Made by a program: the position numbers and the translations under genes. From assembly GCF_902859725.1 (NCBI RefSeq), contig NZ_CADIJP010000004.1:1-64000 (forward strand): a stretch of 64,000 bases of DNA. Direction: 5' to 3'. This DNA comes from Achromobacter mucicolens. GTDB taxonomy: Bacteria > Pseudomonadota > Gammaproteobacteria > Burkholderiales > Burkholderiaceae_B. The notes under the pieces were generated by a model. That model was not told the origin of the DNA, did no database searches, and saw nothing but the letters and a program-made list of their open reading frames with translations. This document shows, one piece after another, positions 46,033 to 55,153 of this stretch. Positions within the stretch are counted from its first letter, which is position 1, and every line of letters starts with the position of its first letter.

Positions 46033-46515
46033 ATGCCGCCACGGCTTGTTTCGGGCTTGCTCATGTCTGCTGCATGCGCCACCGCGGCCAGCGCACAGCC
46101 GGTCCCGCCCGACCTGCATGGCGCCCTGATCGTCTCGTCGACGTATCGCTACTACGCGTCGATCCTGTATGGCTCCGCCGCAGCGGCTCGCGGCGGCGCG
46201 CTCGCCGCTTGCCGCGAAGACGAGCCACGCGCCACCTGCGCGGTGTATGCCAGTTTCAAGAACCAATGCGTGGCGGTGGCGGCGAACGGCGCGCAGCACG
46301 TTGTCGCCATTGGCGAGCATGCGTGGGACGGGCAGCGGACCGGGGATTACGTTCTGGGCCTGTGCCGCGACAAGACGGTATCCGAATGCAGGCTCGTGCT
46401 GACCGCGTGCTCGACCCAGGCGCAGCAGTTGCAGGATCAAGGCGCCCGCGCCGGCCACGACCGGGCGATGCCACAGGACTTCCAGGCCCAATACGCCGGC
46501 CCGTTTGACCAATGA
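46033..46515 (+). CDS. DUF4189 domain secreted protein
   Basis: Exported protein of 160 residues. Signal peptide: MPPRLVSGLLMSAACATAASA, cleaved near residue 21. The mature part shows YGSAAAARGGALAACR, CAVYASFKNQCVAVA and an even number of cysteines suited to disulfides, all typical of DUF4189, a domain found in small periplasmic or secreted proteins. Function is unknown. The start was chosen for the signal peptide. Longer frames begin in the regulator's operator region. The next gene begins 43 bases further on. Confidence 0.78.
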   Translation: MPPRLVSGLLMSAACATAASAQPVPPDLHGALIVSSTYRYYASILYGSAAAARGGALAACREDEPRATCAVYASFKNQCVAVAANGAQHVVAIGEHAWDGQRTGDYVLGLCRDKTVSECRLVLTACSTQAQQLQDQGARAGHDRAMPQDFQAQYAGPFDQ

Positions 46516-46558
46516 ACTACAGTCGGTCCCGTCAACGTTCACCCGAAAGGAACACATC

Positions 46559-46942
46559 ATGGAAAATCCGTTTGGCGATGCCGACGAACCGTCCAGCGAC
46601 CACAGGCAGTATCTGGTGCTGATTGCGGCATCCAAAGACAACGCCGCGCTGGCGCAGAAGATCCTGGAAAACATCAAGACCCATGTGGATGAACGCGCCG
46701 CGCCGTTGTGGATCGATGCGAAGGGAATCGGCGTGCTGGTGACGACGGAACTGGTCGCCTCCGAAATCTGGCGCGAGATGTTCCAGAAGGCGCCGGGCCA
46801 GGATTACGGTGACACCCGCAACCTGCTGATCCTGGAAATCGGCAAGGACTGGGCCGCCCGCCGGGACGACAAGATCGAACACTGGCTGGCCAGCCACGTC
46901 GGCGCGCCGCTGCCTGCGCCGAACCGCGCGAAGCGCCGGTAG
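46559..46942 (+). CDS. Hypothetical cytoplasmic protein
   Basis: Protein of 127 residues starting MENPFGDADEPSSDHRQYLV, with an AAAGGAA ribosome site before the ATG. It has an alternating alpha/beta pattern (YLVLIAASKDNAALAQKI, APLWIDAKGIGVLVTT, NLLILEIGKDWAAR) with no transmembrane part, and I do not recognise a family. It is encoded 43 bases behind the DUF4189 gene and may share its transcript. It ends 22 bases from the stop of the convergent LysR gene. Confidence 0.65.
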   Translation: MENPFGDADEPSSDHRQYLVLIAASKDNAALAQKILENIKTHVDERAAPLWIDAKGIGVLVTTELVASEIWREMFQKAPGQDYGDTRNLLILEIGKDWAARRDDKIEHWLASHVGAPLPAPNRAKRR

Positions 46943-46964
46943 CAACCAGACCGGCCCACGCCTG

Positions 46965-47867
46965 TCAGCCGCCGCGGACGGGCTGCGGGCTGTCCAGCTT
47001 GGCCACGCGCTGCAGGAACGCATCCAGCGCCGGGTTGTCGTGCTGCGCGTGCCACGCCAGGTACATGTCCGCATACAGATTGCGCTGGTCGATGGGCCGG
47101 AACACCACGCCTTCAAAGCGCAGTTCCCGCGCCGAATCCGGCACGATGCCCACGCCCAGCCCCGCGCGCACCAGCGCCAGCAGCGTATGCGTCTGCCCGG
47201 CGCGCTGCACGTACTGCGGCTGCACGTCCGCCAGGCCGAAGGCGCCCACGATGCGGTCATAGAAGTACTTTCCTTCCCGCGGCGAATACAGCACGAACGG
47301 CTGGCCTTGAAGCAACCGCAGGGGCACGGTCGTGTGTTCGCACAACGGCGAATCGGCGGGCAGCGCCAGGACCAGCGGTTCGCGTTCGACCAGGCGCGAT
47401 TCGATGCCGGCCTGCTGCGGCACGCTGCGCGCCAGGATGGCATCCAGCTCATGGGCCAGCAGCAGACGGGCCAGTTCGGTGGTGACGGTTTCTCGAAGCT
47501 GGATCTCCACGCCCGCTAGCAGCTTGCGCGCCTGCACGATGAGCGACGGCATCAGGCGGTACGACGCCACGGCAGTAAATCCCAGCGTAATGTGGCCGGC
47601 CTCGCCGCCCGACGTGCGCCGCGCGGTGGCGGCCGCCTGTGCCGAAAACTCCAGCAGGTGGCGCGCATCGCGCAGAAAGCGCCGGCCCGCGGCGCTTAGC
47701 ACGACCTGACGGCTATTGCGCTCGAACAGCGTGACGCCCAGATCCTGCTCCAGCAACTGAATTTGGCGCGATAGCGGGGGCTGCGTCATGCACAGCCGTT
47801 CGGCGGCGCGGCCGAAGTGCAGTTCCTCTGCCACCGCAATGAAGCATTCAAGCTGGCGGAATTCCAT
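46965..47867 (-). CDS. LysR family regulator of the adjacent Bug/dehydrogenase genes
   Basis: Regulator of 300 residues. The N-terminal winged HTH is textbook LysR (FIAVAEELHFGRAAERLCMT, then QPPLSRQIQLLEQDLGVTLF), followed by a co-inducer domain from about 90 on. It is divergent from the Bug-type binding protein gene at 48042 with 174 bases between, the usual place for a LysR target promoter. The ligand is probably the carboxylic acid taken up or processed by the neighbouring products, which is inference. Confidence 0.93.
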   Translation of the reverse strand: MEFRQLECFIAVAEELHFGRAAERLCMTQPPLSRQIQLLEQDLGVTLFERNSRQVVLSAAGRRFLRDARHLLEFSAQAAATARRTSGGEAGHITLGFTAVASYRLMPSLIVQARKLLAGVEIQLRETVTTELARLLLAHELDAILARSVPQQAGIESRLVEREPLVLALPADSPLCEHTTVPLRLLQGQPFVLYSPREGKYFYDRIVGAFGLADVQPQYVQRAGQTHTLLALVRAGLGVGIVPDSARELRFEGVVFRPIDQRNLYADMYLAWHAQHDNPALDAFLQRVAKLDSPQPVRGG

Positions 47868-48041
47868 CGATTCAATCCTTGAATTGATTGATGCTATTTA
47901 TAGCTCGAACGGATATCCATGGACAGGCCTCCCTATACTCGGCTGCAGGGCCGCCAGCCGGTCCTCCAAGCATCAGGAGCTTTACCCGCAGCACCATTTT
48001 TTGCGGCCTCGCCGCCATCAACGCCATAAAAGAGAAAATCC

Positions 48042-49037
48042 ATGGAGACAAAGAACCCCGCCCGGATCCGCGTCCGGCTCCTCGCCGCGGCGCTGGCCCT
48101 GGCCGCCACCGTGGCCGTGCCCCACGCTGCCAGCGCCGCAGGCTATCCGGAACGCCCGATCAATCTCATCGTTCCCTTCTCGCCCGGCGGCGGCACCGAC
48201 ATCTCGGCGCGGTTGCTGGCCGCGGCCCTGGGTGAAAAATTCTCGTCGTCGGTGGTGGTGGACAACCGGCCGGGCGCCGGCGGCCAGATCGCCGCCGACC
48301 TGGTGGCCCGCTCGCAGCCCGACGGCTACACGCTGCTGTTCGCGAACTCGGGCATGCTGGCGATCAACCCCTGGATCTACAAGCTGCATTCCGACCCGGT
48401 GAAGGCGTTTGCGCCCGTATCGCTGTTTTCGGACCTGCCGTTTGTGCTGGTGGTGCCCGCCAGCCTGCCGGCCAAGAACGTCGCGGAACTGGTCACGCTG
48501 ACCAAATCCCAGCCGGGCAAGCACACGTTTGCCAGCTCGGGCACGGGCGGCGCGCCCCATCTGTCCGGCGAAATCTTCCAAGAAGCCACGGGCGTGGACC
48601 TGGTGCACGTGCCCTACAAGGGCGGCGGCCCGGCCATGACCGACCTGATGGCCGGCCGCGTCGATATGCTGTTCGCCTCGGTCCTGGAGACCATGCCGTA
48701 CGTGACGGCCGGCAAGCTGCGCGCGCTGGCCGTCACCGGTGCGACGCGCTCGCCCGCCATGCCGGACGTGCCCACCATCGACGAAGCCGGCGTCAAGAAC
48801 GCGCAAAGCGGCTCGTGGACAGCGGTGCTGGCGCCTGCCGGCACGCCGCAGGCCGTGATCGACAAGCTTTCCGAGGCCATCCGCGCCGTCGCGGCCGATC
48901 CGGCCGTCAAGGCCAAGCTGGAATCGCAGGGCGCCGTGGCGCATGGCTCGACGCCAAAGGAACTGCAGGATCTGGCCGCCAGCGAGCGTGAACGTTATGG
49001 GCAGATAATCAAGTCCCGCAACATCCAGACCAACTGA
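48042..49037 (+). CDS. Bug-type tripartite tricarboxylate solute-binding protein
   Basis: Periplasmic binding protein of 331 residues. The Sec signal ends ASAAG (about 31). The mature start YPERPINLIVPFSPGGGTDI is the hallmark of the TctC/Bug family, as are FASSGTGGAPHLSGE and VPYKGGGPAMTDLMAGRVD. These bind carboxylates (citrate, aspartate, nicotinate and others). No TctA/TctB membrane genes are near, which is normal for the many orphan Bug proteins of Bordetella and Achromobacter. It is followed by a 2-hydroxyacid dehydrogenase gene and is probably controlled by the divergent LysR. Confidence 0.95.
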   Translation: METKNPARIRVRLLAAALALAATVAVPHAASAAGYPERPINLIVPFSPGGGTDISARLLAAALGEKFSSSVVVDNRPGAGGQIAADLVARSQPDGYTLLFANSGMLAINPWIYKLHSDPVKAFAPVSLFSDLPFVLVVPASLPAKNVAELVTLTKSQPGKHTFASSGTGGAPHLSGEIFQEATGVDLVHVPYKGGGPAMTDLMAGRVDMLFASVLETMPYVTAGKLRALAVTGATRSPAMPDVPTIDEAGVKNAQSGSWTAVLAPAGTPQAVIDKLSEAIRAVAADPAVKAKLESQGAVAHGSTPKELQDLAASERERYGQIIKSRNIQTN

Positions 49038-49047
49038 TTCCGGTCCC

Positions 49048-49068
49048 GGCCCGCTTCGGCGGGCCTTT
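49048..49068 (+). terminator. Hairpin behind the Bug gene
   Basis: ggcccgc / gcgggcc with loop ttcg-type and a short TTT, 10 bases after the stop. It is a moderate terminator or a partial one before the dehydrogenase gene. Confidence 0.65.
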
Positions 49069-49093
49069 CCTTCTAATTCGATAAGCCGTATCC

Positions 49094-50059
49094 ATGACTG
49101 CATCCCTTCCCACTTGCGCCGCCGATCTGCTGATGGTCGGTCCCCTGCTGCCCGACCTGGTGGCCGACCTGGAATCGCGCTACCGCGTCCATCGCCTCTG
49201 GGAGGCCCAGGACAAGGCGGCGCTGCTGCGTGAGCACGGCGCCGCCATCCGCGGCATCGCTACCAGCGGCCGGTTTGGCGCGACGAAGGAACTGATCGAC
49301 GCCCTGCCCGCGCTGGAAGGCATTTTCAGCTTTGGCGTGGGTTACGACACCATCGACATCGCGGCCGCCAAGGCACGCAACGTCGTCGTCACCAACACGC
49401 CCGGCGTGCTGGACGCCTGCGTGGCCGATACCGCGTTGGCCCTGATGCTGGCCGTCTCGCGCCGTATCGCCGAAGCCGACCGCTTCGTGCGCGCGGGCCG
49501 CTGGCCCTCCGAAGGATTCGGCCTGGGTTCGCGCATGACCGGCAAGCGCTGCGGCATCGTCGGCCTGGGCAACATCGGCCTTCAGATTGCCCGCCGCGCG
49601 CAGGCATTCGACATGGAAATTCTTTACACCAACCGCAAACCCCGCGCCGACGCGCCCGCGTCGTATCGCTATTGCCCGACTATCGTGGACCTGGCCTCGC
49701 AATGCGATTACCTGGTGCTGGCCGTGCCGGGCGGCAGCGCCACCCGGCACATGGTGAATGCGCAGGTGCTGGATGCGCTGGGCGCCGACGGCTGGCTGAT
49801 CAACATTGCGCGCGGCACGGTGGTCGACGAGGCTGCGCTGGTGGCGGCGCTGCAGGATAAGCGCATCGCGGGCGCCGGGCTGGACGTGTTCGAACACGAG
49901 CCTGCCACCCCTTCCGAATTGAACGCCATGGATAACGTGGTGATGCTGCCGCACATCGCCAGCGGCACCCACGAAACGCGCCGCGCGATGGCGGATCTGA
50001 TGCGCGCGAATCTGGATTCATGGTTCCGCGAAGGCCAGGTGCATACGCGGGTGGTGTGA
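49094..50059 (+). CDS. D-isomer-specific 2-hydroxyacid dehydrogenase
   Basis: NAD(P)-dependent oxidoreductase of 321 residues. The cofactor fold is in CGIVGLGNIGLQIARRA (about 155-171), followed by YTNRKP, where Arg suggests NADP preference. Catalytic residues are Arg in NIARGTVVDE, Glu in DVFEHEPA and His in MLPHIASGT. It resembles hydroxypyruvate/glyoxylate reductases. Encoded behind a Bug binding protein, it may reduce the 2-oxoacid derived from the imported substrate. Confidence 0.93.
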   Translation: MTASLPTCAADLLMVGPLLPDLVADLESRYRVHRLWEAQDKAALLREHGAAIRGIATSGRFGATKELIDALPALEGIFSFGVGYDTIDIAAAKARNVVVTNTPGVLDACVADTALALMLAVSRRIAEADRFVRAGRWPSEGFGLGSRMTGKRCGIVGLGNIGLQIARRAQAFDMEILYTNRKPRADAPASYRYCPTIVDLASQCDYLVLAVPGGSATRHMVNAQVLDALGADGWLINIARGTVVDEAALVAALQDKRIAGAGLDVFEHEPATPSELNAMDNVVMLPHIASGTHETRRAMADLMRANLDSWFREGQVHTRVV

Positions 50060-50101
50060 TCGGAACTCCCCGCACGGCCTGCGGCAGTGGCGGTCAGGCC
50101 G

Positions 50102-50338
50102 TCAGACCTTCAGGCCGGGCGTGGTGCGATCGCATCGCGTCCATCCTGAGGCGGGGTCGCGCTTGTCGTGCAGGTAGTCCCAGTTGGCGCCGCAATCCCC
50201 GCAGGTAAACGCCTCGTGCGTCACGCCGCGATGCGCCAGCGGCAACGAACGGACGTACCCCAGGCTGATCAGGCTTTCGTGCCCAGGCGCGCCAGCCTGG
50301 CCCACGATGATGGCCGCGCACAGGCCGCACAGCGTCAT
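50102..50338 (-). CDS. Small protein with two CxxC-type motifs
   Basis: Protein of 78 residues with CGLC near the start and CGDCGANW later, which could bind zinc as a small ribbon. The segment FTCGDCGANWDYLHDKRDPA is the most conserved-looking part. The family is not recognised. A GGGAGC string precedes the start codon. It faces the dehydrogenase gene tail to tail and is alone on its strand here. Confidence 0.6.
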   Translation of the reverse strand: MTLCGLCAAIIVGQAGAPGHESLISLGYVRSLPLAHRGVTHEAFTCGDCGANWDYLHDKRDPASGWTRCDRTTPGLKV

Positions 50339-50523
50339 TTCCGCTCCCTTTCATTTTGCTTTCAGGAAATGGTACGGACGATGCTTGCGCTGAAGCTCAA
50401 CAATTCTCACAATTGGTTTATCTGAGTTACCTTTTTCGGGTGCCGTGGACGCAATTCGGTAAATCCCCCTCCTGCCTTTTATTCGGCCGGACTATACTGG
50501 ATATATAAACAGTATTTTCCGCC
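50339..50523. other. Short intergenic stretch
   Basis: About 185 bases between a minus-strand and a plus-strand gene. It is relatively AT-rich (tatactggatatataaacag near 50493-50512) and thus a likely promoter region for the 97-residue gene. No coding or repeat structure is visible. Confidence 0.4.
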
Positions 50524-50817
50524 ATGCCGTTCAAAACCCCGCTCTCCCACGCCGACCTGCGATTCATCCGCGAGCGTCAGCCCTGGAATCCCGATGTGAT
50601 CGCCCTGCTCTGGGAGGTCAAGCGACTGCGCTCGATTCTTTTGCGCGCGTACCAGCTGTCCGGCGATTTCAAGCGTCCGGCCGGCATCACCGGCGAGCTC
50701 TACGACGATTTCATGCGGGATCTGCACCAAGAACCCTGTGTGCTGGAACGCGATGACATGAAAGACGCGCTCATGGAACCCGCCAACAGATTGCGCAAGG
50801 GAATGGCGCCCAGATAG
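50524..50817 (+). CDS. Hypothetical protein (97 aa)
   Basis: Soluble protein beginning MPFKTPLSHADLRFIRERQP, mainly helical and charged, with segments ALLWEVKRLRSILLRAYQLS and GELYDDFMRDLHQEPCVLE. No signal, membrane part or known motif. An AT-rich promoter-like stretch lies just upstream. Unknown function. Coding is supported by GC-rich third positions and by the absence of a better overlapping frame. Confidence 0.6.
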   Translation: MPFKTPLSHADLRFIRERQPWNPDVIALLWEVKRLRSILLRAYQLSGDFKRPAGITGELYDDFMRDLHQEPCVLERDDMKDALMEPANRLRKGMAPR

Positions 50818-50884
50818 GACTGGAGCGCGGGCGGGCGCAGGAGTATCGTCAAGACGCATCCCTGATCCAGGAACGGAGGCGCCC

Positions 50885-51142
50885 ATGCCTGAAAAACCCG
50901 AAATAGACATCGAGGCCGGCGCGTCCCAGATGGGCAACCTGGTGCAGTTCCTGCTGTGGATCGCCGCGCGGCCGCGCACGTATGCCGAGACGATGGAGGC
51001 CTGGCGCACCAATTGCCCCCGGCTGTCGGCTTGGGAAGACGCCACGGCGAATGGCCTGATCGACATGTCGCCGGGCGAAAGCTCGGTGCGCGGGGAAGCG
51101 GTGGTGGTGCTGACGGAAAAAGGGCGGAACTTGCTCGCGTGA
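50885..51142 (+). CDS. Hypothetical protein (85 aa)
   Basis: Small soluble protein preceded by a GGAGG-type ribosome site. It starts MPEKPEIDIEAGASQMGNLV, and its last third (GEAVVVLTEKGRNLLA) looks like the wing end of a winged-helix domain, so it could be a small DNA-binding protein, with TYAETMEAWRTNCPRLSAWE as its helical part. This is only a resemblance. The stop lies 8 bases from that of the convergent cyclase gene. Confidence 0.6.
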   Translation: MPEKPEIDIEAGASQMGNLVQFLLWIAARPRTYAETMEAWRTNCPRLSAWEDATANGLIDMSPGESSVRGEAVVVLTEKGRNLLA

Positions 51143-51149
51143 GGCCGCT

Positions 51150-52199
51150 TTACACAGTTGCCACCGGCGTGGCCGGCGATCCGACCGCGCCCGGCAGGTT
51201 CAAGGGCGGGGCCGTCAACAGGAAGCGGCTTCGGCCGTTGGCTTCAAGCCATCGGGCAAGCTTGCCCAGATACCACATCTCGCCAATCGGCATGCCGAGC
51301 TTGAAGATGCAGTGATGGTGCAGCGGCAGCGCCGCGCAGCAGGCATTGGGCTTCTGGGTGGGGTAGATCTCCAGCGCATGGTTGTCCGACGCCATGGCCG
51401 CGACTTTCGCGTCCGTGATCCACTGCAGCAGTTTCTCGTCGCTGCCGTCCAGGCCGGCGCAGATTTCATGCAGCGTGTGCGGGTCCGGTTGGCGCTGCTT
51501 TTCCAGCAAGGCGTCGCCGAATTCGGTATGAAAGAGCACGATGTCGCCCTGCTCGATCTCGATCTTGTCCGCCTCGAGGATCCGCATCAGGTCGTCGTAG
51601 CCCACCGATTTCTGCGCACGGCCGTAATGCCTGGCCAGATCCACCATGACGCCACGGCTCTGCAGGCAGGACTCGGCCAGGTGCGTGATGTCCAGCTTCT
51701 TGGCGTTGGAGGCGGCTCCCTGACCCAGGTCTGTCTTGGCGAAATCATTCTCCACGTCGTAATCCACCGGCCCGACCACATGATCGTTGGGCCGGTAGCC
51801 GTTGTAGTAGACACGCTCGGGCAGGCCGTCGCCATTCGCATCGAATAGCGCACCCACGTGCGCGAGCGAATCCCATTGCGTCGAGTACTGCAAGCTCATC
51901 TCGACGATGTCGTCGCTGAGCACGTCCACGCAGCCCGGCCGCAACCGGCCGAGCGGGAAATTCATGTACTGGTCGCCGTCTCTTTCGGTGGGGCGCAGCT
52001 TGGGCGGATGGCGACGGACGTTGACACCGTTGCCGCCCGGATAGTCCAGCGGCAGAGACAGGCAGAAACTCAGGCCCGCGCGGACTTCGCTTATGCCCTT
52101 GAGCACGTTGGCGGGAGTGATGTAATTCAGGCAACCGCGCTGATCGTCAGGACCGAAGTCCCCCCAGTTCGATCCTTCGGGACGGTTCTTCCATCTCAT
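51150..52199 (-). CDS. Cyclase family protein (kynurenine formamidase-like)
   Basis: Predicted metal-dependent hydrolase of 349 residues. The start MRWKNRPEGSNWGDFGPDDQ and LNYITPANVLKGISEVRAGL are typical of the larger cyclase subfamily. The metal-site region is YSTQWDSLAHVGALFD, where the usual HxGTHxD motif appears in a modified form, with EQGDIVLFHTEFGDALL later. Members hydrolyse amides or lactones such as N-formylkynurenine or isatin. It is divergent from an IclR regulator and a Bug protein gene, so a catabolic cluster is likely. The ATG at 52199 was chosen over a much longer artificial frame. Confidence 0.85.
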   Translation of the reverse strand: MRWKNRPEGSNWGDFGPDDQRGCLNYITPANVLKGISEVRAGLSFCLSLPLDYPGGNGVNVRRHPPKLRPTERDGDQYMNFPLGRLRPGCVDVLSDDIVEMSLQYSTQWDSLAHVGALFDANGDGLPERVYYNGYRPNDHVVGPVDYDVENDFAKTDLGQGAASNAKKLDITHLAESCLQSRGVMVDLARHYGRAQKSVGYDDLMRILEADKIEIEQGDIVLFHTEFGDALLEKQRQPDPHTLHEICAGLDGSDEKLLQWITDAKVAAMASDNHALEIYPTQKPNACCAALPLHHHCIFKLGMPIGEMWYLGKLARWLEANGRSRFLLTAPPLNLPGAVGSPATPVATV

Positions 52200-52265
52200 G
52201 CGTCGCAACTCCTTGGCGTTGAAAGCGGATTGACTTAAATTTATCACGTATAGGATACTAGCATC

Positions 52266-53042
52266 ATGGATGTGAAAACAGCAGCTCGAGTTCTGGATGT
52301 GCTGAACCTCTTTGCCGAGGAGCAGAAGCCATTGCTGTACAGCGAAATCGCCACGCAGATGCAGATCCCCCTGTCCAGTTGCCACGGCTTGCTCAAGACC
52401 ATGGTGGCGCGCGGCTACCTGTATGAAATAGGCAAGAAGCATGGCTATTACCCGACGCAGAAGCTGATCCACGTCGCTACCCTGATCTGCCGCAACGATC
52501 CGTTGAATGACGTGATCGAGCCCGTGCTGGAACGGGTGCGCGACCTGACCGGTGAAACCGCCCTGCTGGCCAAACTGGCGGACGACAAGGTGGTGTACCT
52601 GATCGTGGCGGAATCCAAGCAGACGATCCGTTTCTCGCACCAACCGGGCGGTTTCAAGGCCGTCCACGCCACCAGTTCGGGCAAGGCGCTGCTGTCCGTG
52701 CTGTCGCCTGAAGAACGCCAAAAATGGTTCAAGGCCTATGGCGGATTTACCGCATTCACCGACCGCACCATCACCACCCGCGCCGCTTTCGACAGCGATC
52801 TGCAGGCGGGCGTGGCGCGCGGCTGGCAGCGCTCGGTCGGCGAGAACGTCGAAGACGTGATGTCCATGTCCCTCGGATTCCGGGCATACGAACAACCCTT
52901 TGCCATCGTGGTGGCCGGCCCCCTGGGCCGCATGCTCAAGAACGAAGCCACCACTGGAAAACAGCTGGAAGAGGTCAAGGCACTGATGCATGCCGCCCTG
53001 CCCTCGGCCAACCTCACCTTCGTAGGAGAAGACAGTAGATGA
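52266..53042 (+). CDS. IclR family regulator
   Basis: Regulator of 258 residues. The N-terminal winged HTH is ARVLDVLNLFAEEQ then LLYSEIATQMQIPLSSCHGL (about 8-45). The effector domain (about 80-255) has AVHATSSGKALLSVLS, typical of IclR. It lies divergent from the cyclase gene, and its stop overlaps the start of the Bug gene as ATGA, so regulator and transporter component are translated together. It probably controls the cyclase promoter in the 66-base spacer. Confidence 0.93.
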   Translation: MDVKTAARVLDVLNLFAEEQKPLLYSEIATQMQIPLSSCHGLLKTMVARGYLYEIGKKHGYYPTQKLIHVATLICRNDPLNDVIEPVLERVRDLTGETALLAKLADDKVVYLIVAESKQTIRFSHQPGGFKAVHATSSGKALLSVLSPEERQKWFKAYGGFTAFTDRTITTRAAFDSDLQAGVARGWQRSVGENVEDVMSMSLGFRAYEQPFAIVVAGPLGRMLKNEATTGKQLEEVKALMHAALPSANLTFVGEDSR

Positions 53043-54016
53043 ACAAGCGCAGCTTTCTTACCGCGGCCTGCTCGGCCATCCTTGCCGCCATGCCTGTCAC
53101 CGGGGCGCTGGCCCAGGGCAGTTATCCCGACAAGCCGATTCGCGTGATCATGCCGTGGGCGGCGGGCGGCCCGACAGACGTCGTCGGCCGCGTCGTGGCT
53201 GTGCAAATGGGTGAGATCCTGGGCCAGCCGCTGGTCATCGAAACCCGCGCAGGCGCCAGCGGCACCATTGGCGCCGCTCAGGTCGCCAAGGCGCCGGCAG
53301 ATGGCTACACGGTGCTGATGAACCCGTCGGTCCAGGGCATCTATCCGGCCCAGTTCAAAAGCCTGAGTTTCGATCCGATCAAAGACTTCCGGATGGTGGG
53401 TGTGCTGGGCACGGTGCCGATGGTGGCCGTCGTCCCGCCCACGTCCAAGTTCAAGACCTTCGCCGACCTTATCGAACATGCCCGCGCGCAGCCCGGCACG
53501 CTGACCTTCGCGTCGCCCGGCGTCGCCACCCTGCCTCACCTGGCGGGAGAACTGATCAATTCGTCCACCAAGGCGTCCATCTCGCATGTGGGCTACCGCG
53601 GCAGCAGCCCGGCCCTGACTGACGTTGCCGGCGGCCATGTGGATCTGATGTATGCGCCGCTTGCCCCCGCCCTGCCCCTGATCCAGAGCGGCAAGGTTGT
53701 TCCCCTGGCCGTCACCACCAAAGCCCGGCTGGCCGACTTGCCCAACGTGCCCACCATCGCCGAAAGCGTCCTGCCCGACTTCGACATCGTCACCTGGTAT
53801 GGCATGTGGGTGCCCAAGGACACGCCTGAACCGATCATCGCCAAGCTGAATGCGGCGATGGTGCAGGCCTCGAAGTCGCCCAAGGTGGTCGATGCGCTGA
53901 AATCGCAGGGCACGATGCCCAGCACGATGAGCTACCAAGAGGCCGAAGCCTTCAACCTGGCCGAAAGCGCGCGCTGGATCAAGGTGATGAAGGACGCCAA
54001 CATTCAGCCCGAATAA
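53039..54016 (+). CDS. Bug-type tripartite tricarboxylate solute-binding protein
   Basis: Periplasmic binding protein of 325 residues with signal peptide MNKRSFLTAACSAILAAMPV (cleavage near ALAQG, about 27). Family signatures: YPDKPIRVIMPWAAGGPTDV, TFASPGVATLPHLAGE and GYRGSSPALTDVAGGHVD. It overlaps the IclR stop by four bases. Together with the divergent cyclase it suggests uptake and ring or amide hydrolysis of the same compound. No TctAB membrane components are close. A strong hairpin follows at 54071. Confidence 0.94.
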   Translation: MNKRSFLTAACSAILAAMPVTGALAQGSYPDKPIRVIMPWAAGGPTDVVGRVVAVQMGEILGQPLVIETRAGASGTIGAAQVAKAPADGYTVLMNPSVQGIYPAQFKSLSFDPIKDFRMVGVLGTVPMVAVVPPTSKFKTFADLIEHARAQPGTLTFASPGVATLPHLAGELINSSTKASISHVGYRGSSPALTDVAGGHVDLMYAPLAPALPLIQSGKVVPLAVTTKARLADLPNVPTIAESVLPDFDIVTWYGMWVPKDTPEPIIAKLNAAMVQASKSPKVVDALKSQGTMPSTMSYQEAEAFNLAESARWIKVMKDANIQPE

Positions 54017-54070
54017 CAGATGCACCCAGCGCCAGCGCCCTAAGCGCTTGAAATAACTCGAGGTAATGAA

Positions 54071-54112
54071 AAGGCATAAGAAATTCCCAATTAGGGAATT
54101 TACTTATGCCTT
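54071..54112 (+). terminator. Terminator behind the IclR-Bug operon
   Basis: Long imperfect stem: aaggcataag-aaattccc (54071-54088) with gggaattt-acttatgcctt (54094-54112), loop aatta, followed by tttaatta. It separates this operon from the following LysR gene. Confidence 0.8.
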
Positions 54113-54175
54113 TTAATTATTTGTAAGGCGCATACTTGACGGGCCAGAATTCGTCCTTGGCATAAATCAAGACCA

Positions 54176-55153
54176 ATGGAACTTCGTCAACTCGAGGCCT
54201 TCGCGGCCGTCATGTCCACCGGCAGCGTCACCGCGGCCGGCCGGCTGCTGGGACGCTCGCAGCCTGCGATCAGCCGGTTGCTGCAGGAACTGGAGGCCGA
54301 AATCGGCTATCCCCTGTTCAACCGCAGCGGTCCGCGCGTGACGCCCACCGAACAGGGCTTCCTGCTTTACGACGATGTTGAACGCGCGTTGTCCGGCCTG
54401 CAGCAGATCCGCAGCCGGGCCGACGAAATTGCGCGCGGTCAGGCGCAGCCGCTGTTGATGGCTGCCACGTCCGCCCTTGCCGCTGGCCTGGTGCCGGCCG
54501 CCCTCAAACGCATCGAAGACCGGCTTGGGCCCGCCCGCGTGCAGTTGCGCAGCGCCTCGCCCGAGCGCGTGGTGCACGCCGTGCTGTCGGGCGCCGCGCA
54601 GTTGGGCGCGACCAGCCTGCCGCTGGAGCACCGCGGGCTGACCGTGCACTGGATTGCACAGGCGCCTTGCGTGGCGGCATTGCCCGAAGACGATCCCGTC
54701 GCGCGCCACGCCGTGGTGCCGGTGTCGGCGCTGGCCGGACGCCGCCTCATCACCATGGCCAACCCCTATCGCCTGCGCCGCCGGCTGGATGCGGCGCTCG
54801 CGCACAACGTGCAGGCGCTGGGCACCATCGAAACCAATTCGTCCGTCAACGCCCTGGCCGCGGTCCGCGCGGGCCTGGGCGTATCGGTGCTGGAACCCGT
54901 GACCGCCTACGGTTCGCCGATGGCGGGCGTGGCGATCCGTCCCATCGATCTGGACATCCCTTTCTTCTTTGGGGTCATCACCCCGCAGTCGCAAACGTTG
55001 TCGCCCGCCTGCCAGGCAATGGCAGACGCGTTGGCCGAAGCCGCCGCAGACCTGCTGCCCGGCTTCGTGCTGCACGACGCGTCCGAGCATTCGGCGCTGC
55101 TGCAGTCGATCTACGGCGATGACGCCCCTGTCATGGAAACACCCGCATCATGA
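54176..55153 (+). CDS. LysR family regulator, first gene of the monooxygenase-ABC operon
   Basis: Regulator of 325 residues with the LysR HTH FAAVMSTGSVTAAGRLLGRS then QPAISRLLQELEAEIGYPLF (about 8-47). It is unusual in being the first gene of the operon it presumably controls, since LysR genes are mostly divergent. Its stop overlaps the start of the monooxygenase gene by ATGA. The domain behind the HTH (about 90-300) would sense the inducer. A cataagaaattccc-type hairpin upstream insulates it from the previous operon. Confidence 0.92.
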   Translation: MELRQLEAFAAVMSTGSVTAAGRLLGRSQPAISRLLQELEAEIGYPLFNRSGPRVTPTEQGFLLYDDVERALSGLQQIRSRADEIARGQAQPLLMAATSALAAGLVPAALKRIEDRLGPARVQLRSASPERVVHAVLSGAAQLGATSLPLEHRGLTVHWIAQAPCVAALPEDDPVARHAVVPVSALAGRRLITMANPYRLRRRLDAALAHNVQALGTIETNSSVNALAAVRAGLGVSVLEPVTAYGSPMAGVAIRPIDLDIPFFFGVITPQSQTLSPACQAMADALAEAAADLLPGFVLHDASEHSALLQSIYGDDAPVMETPAS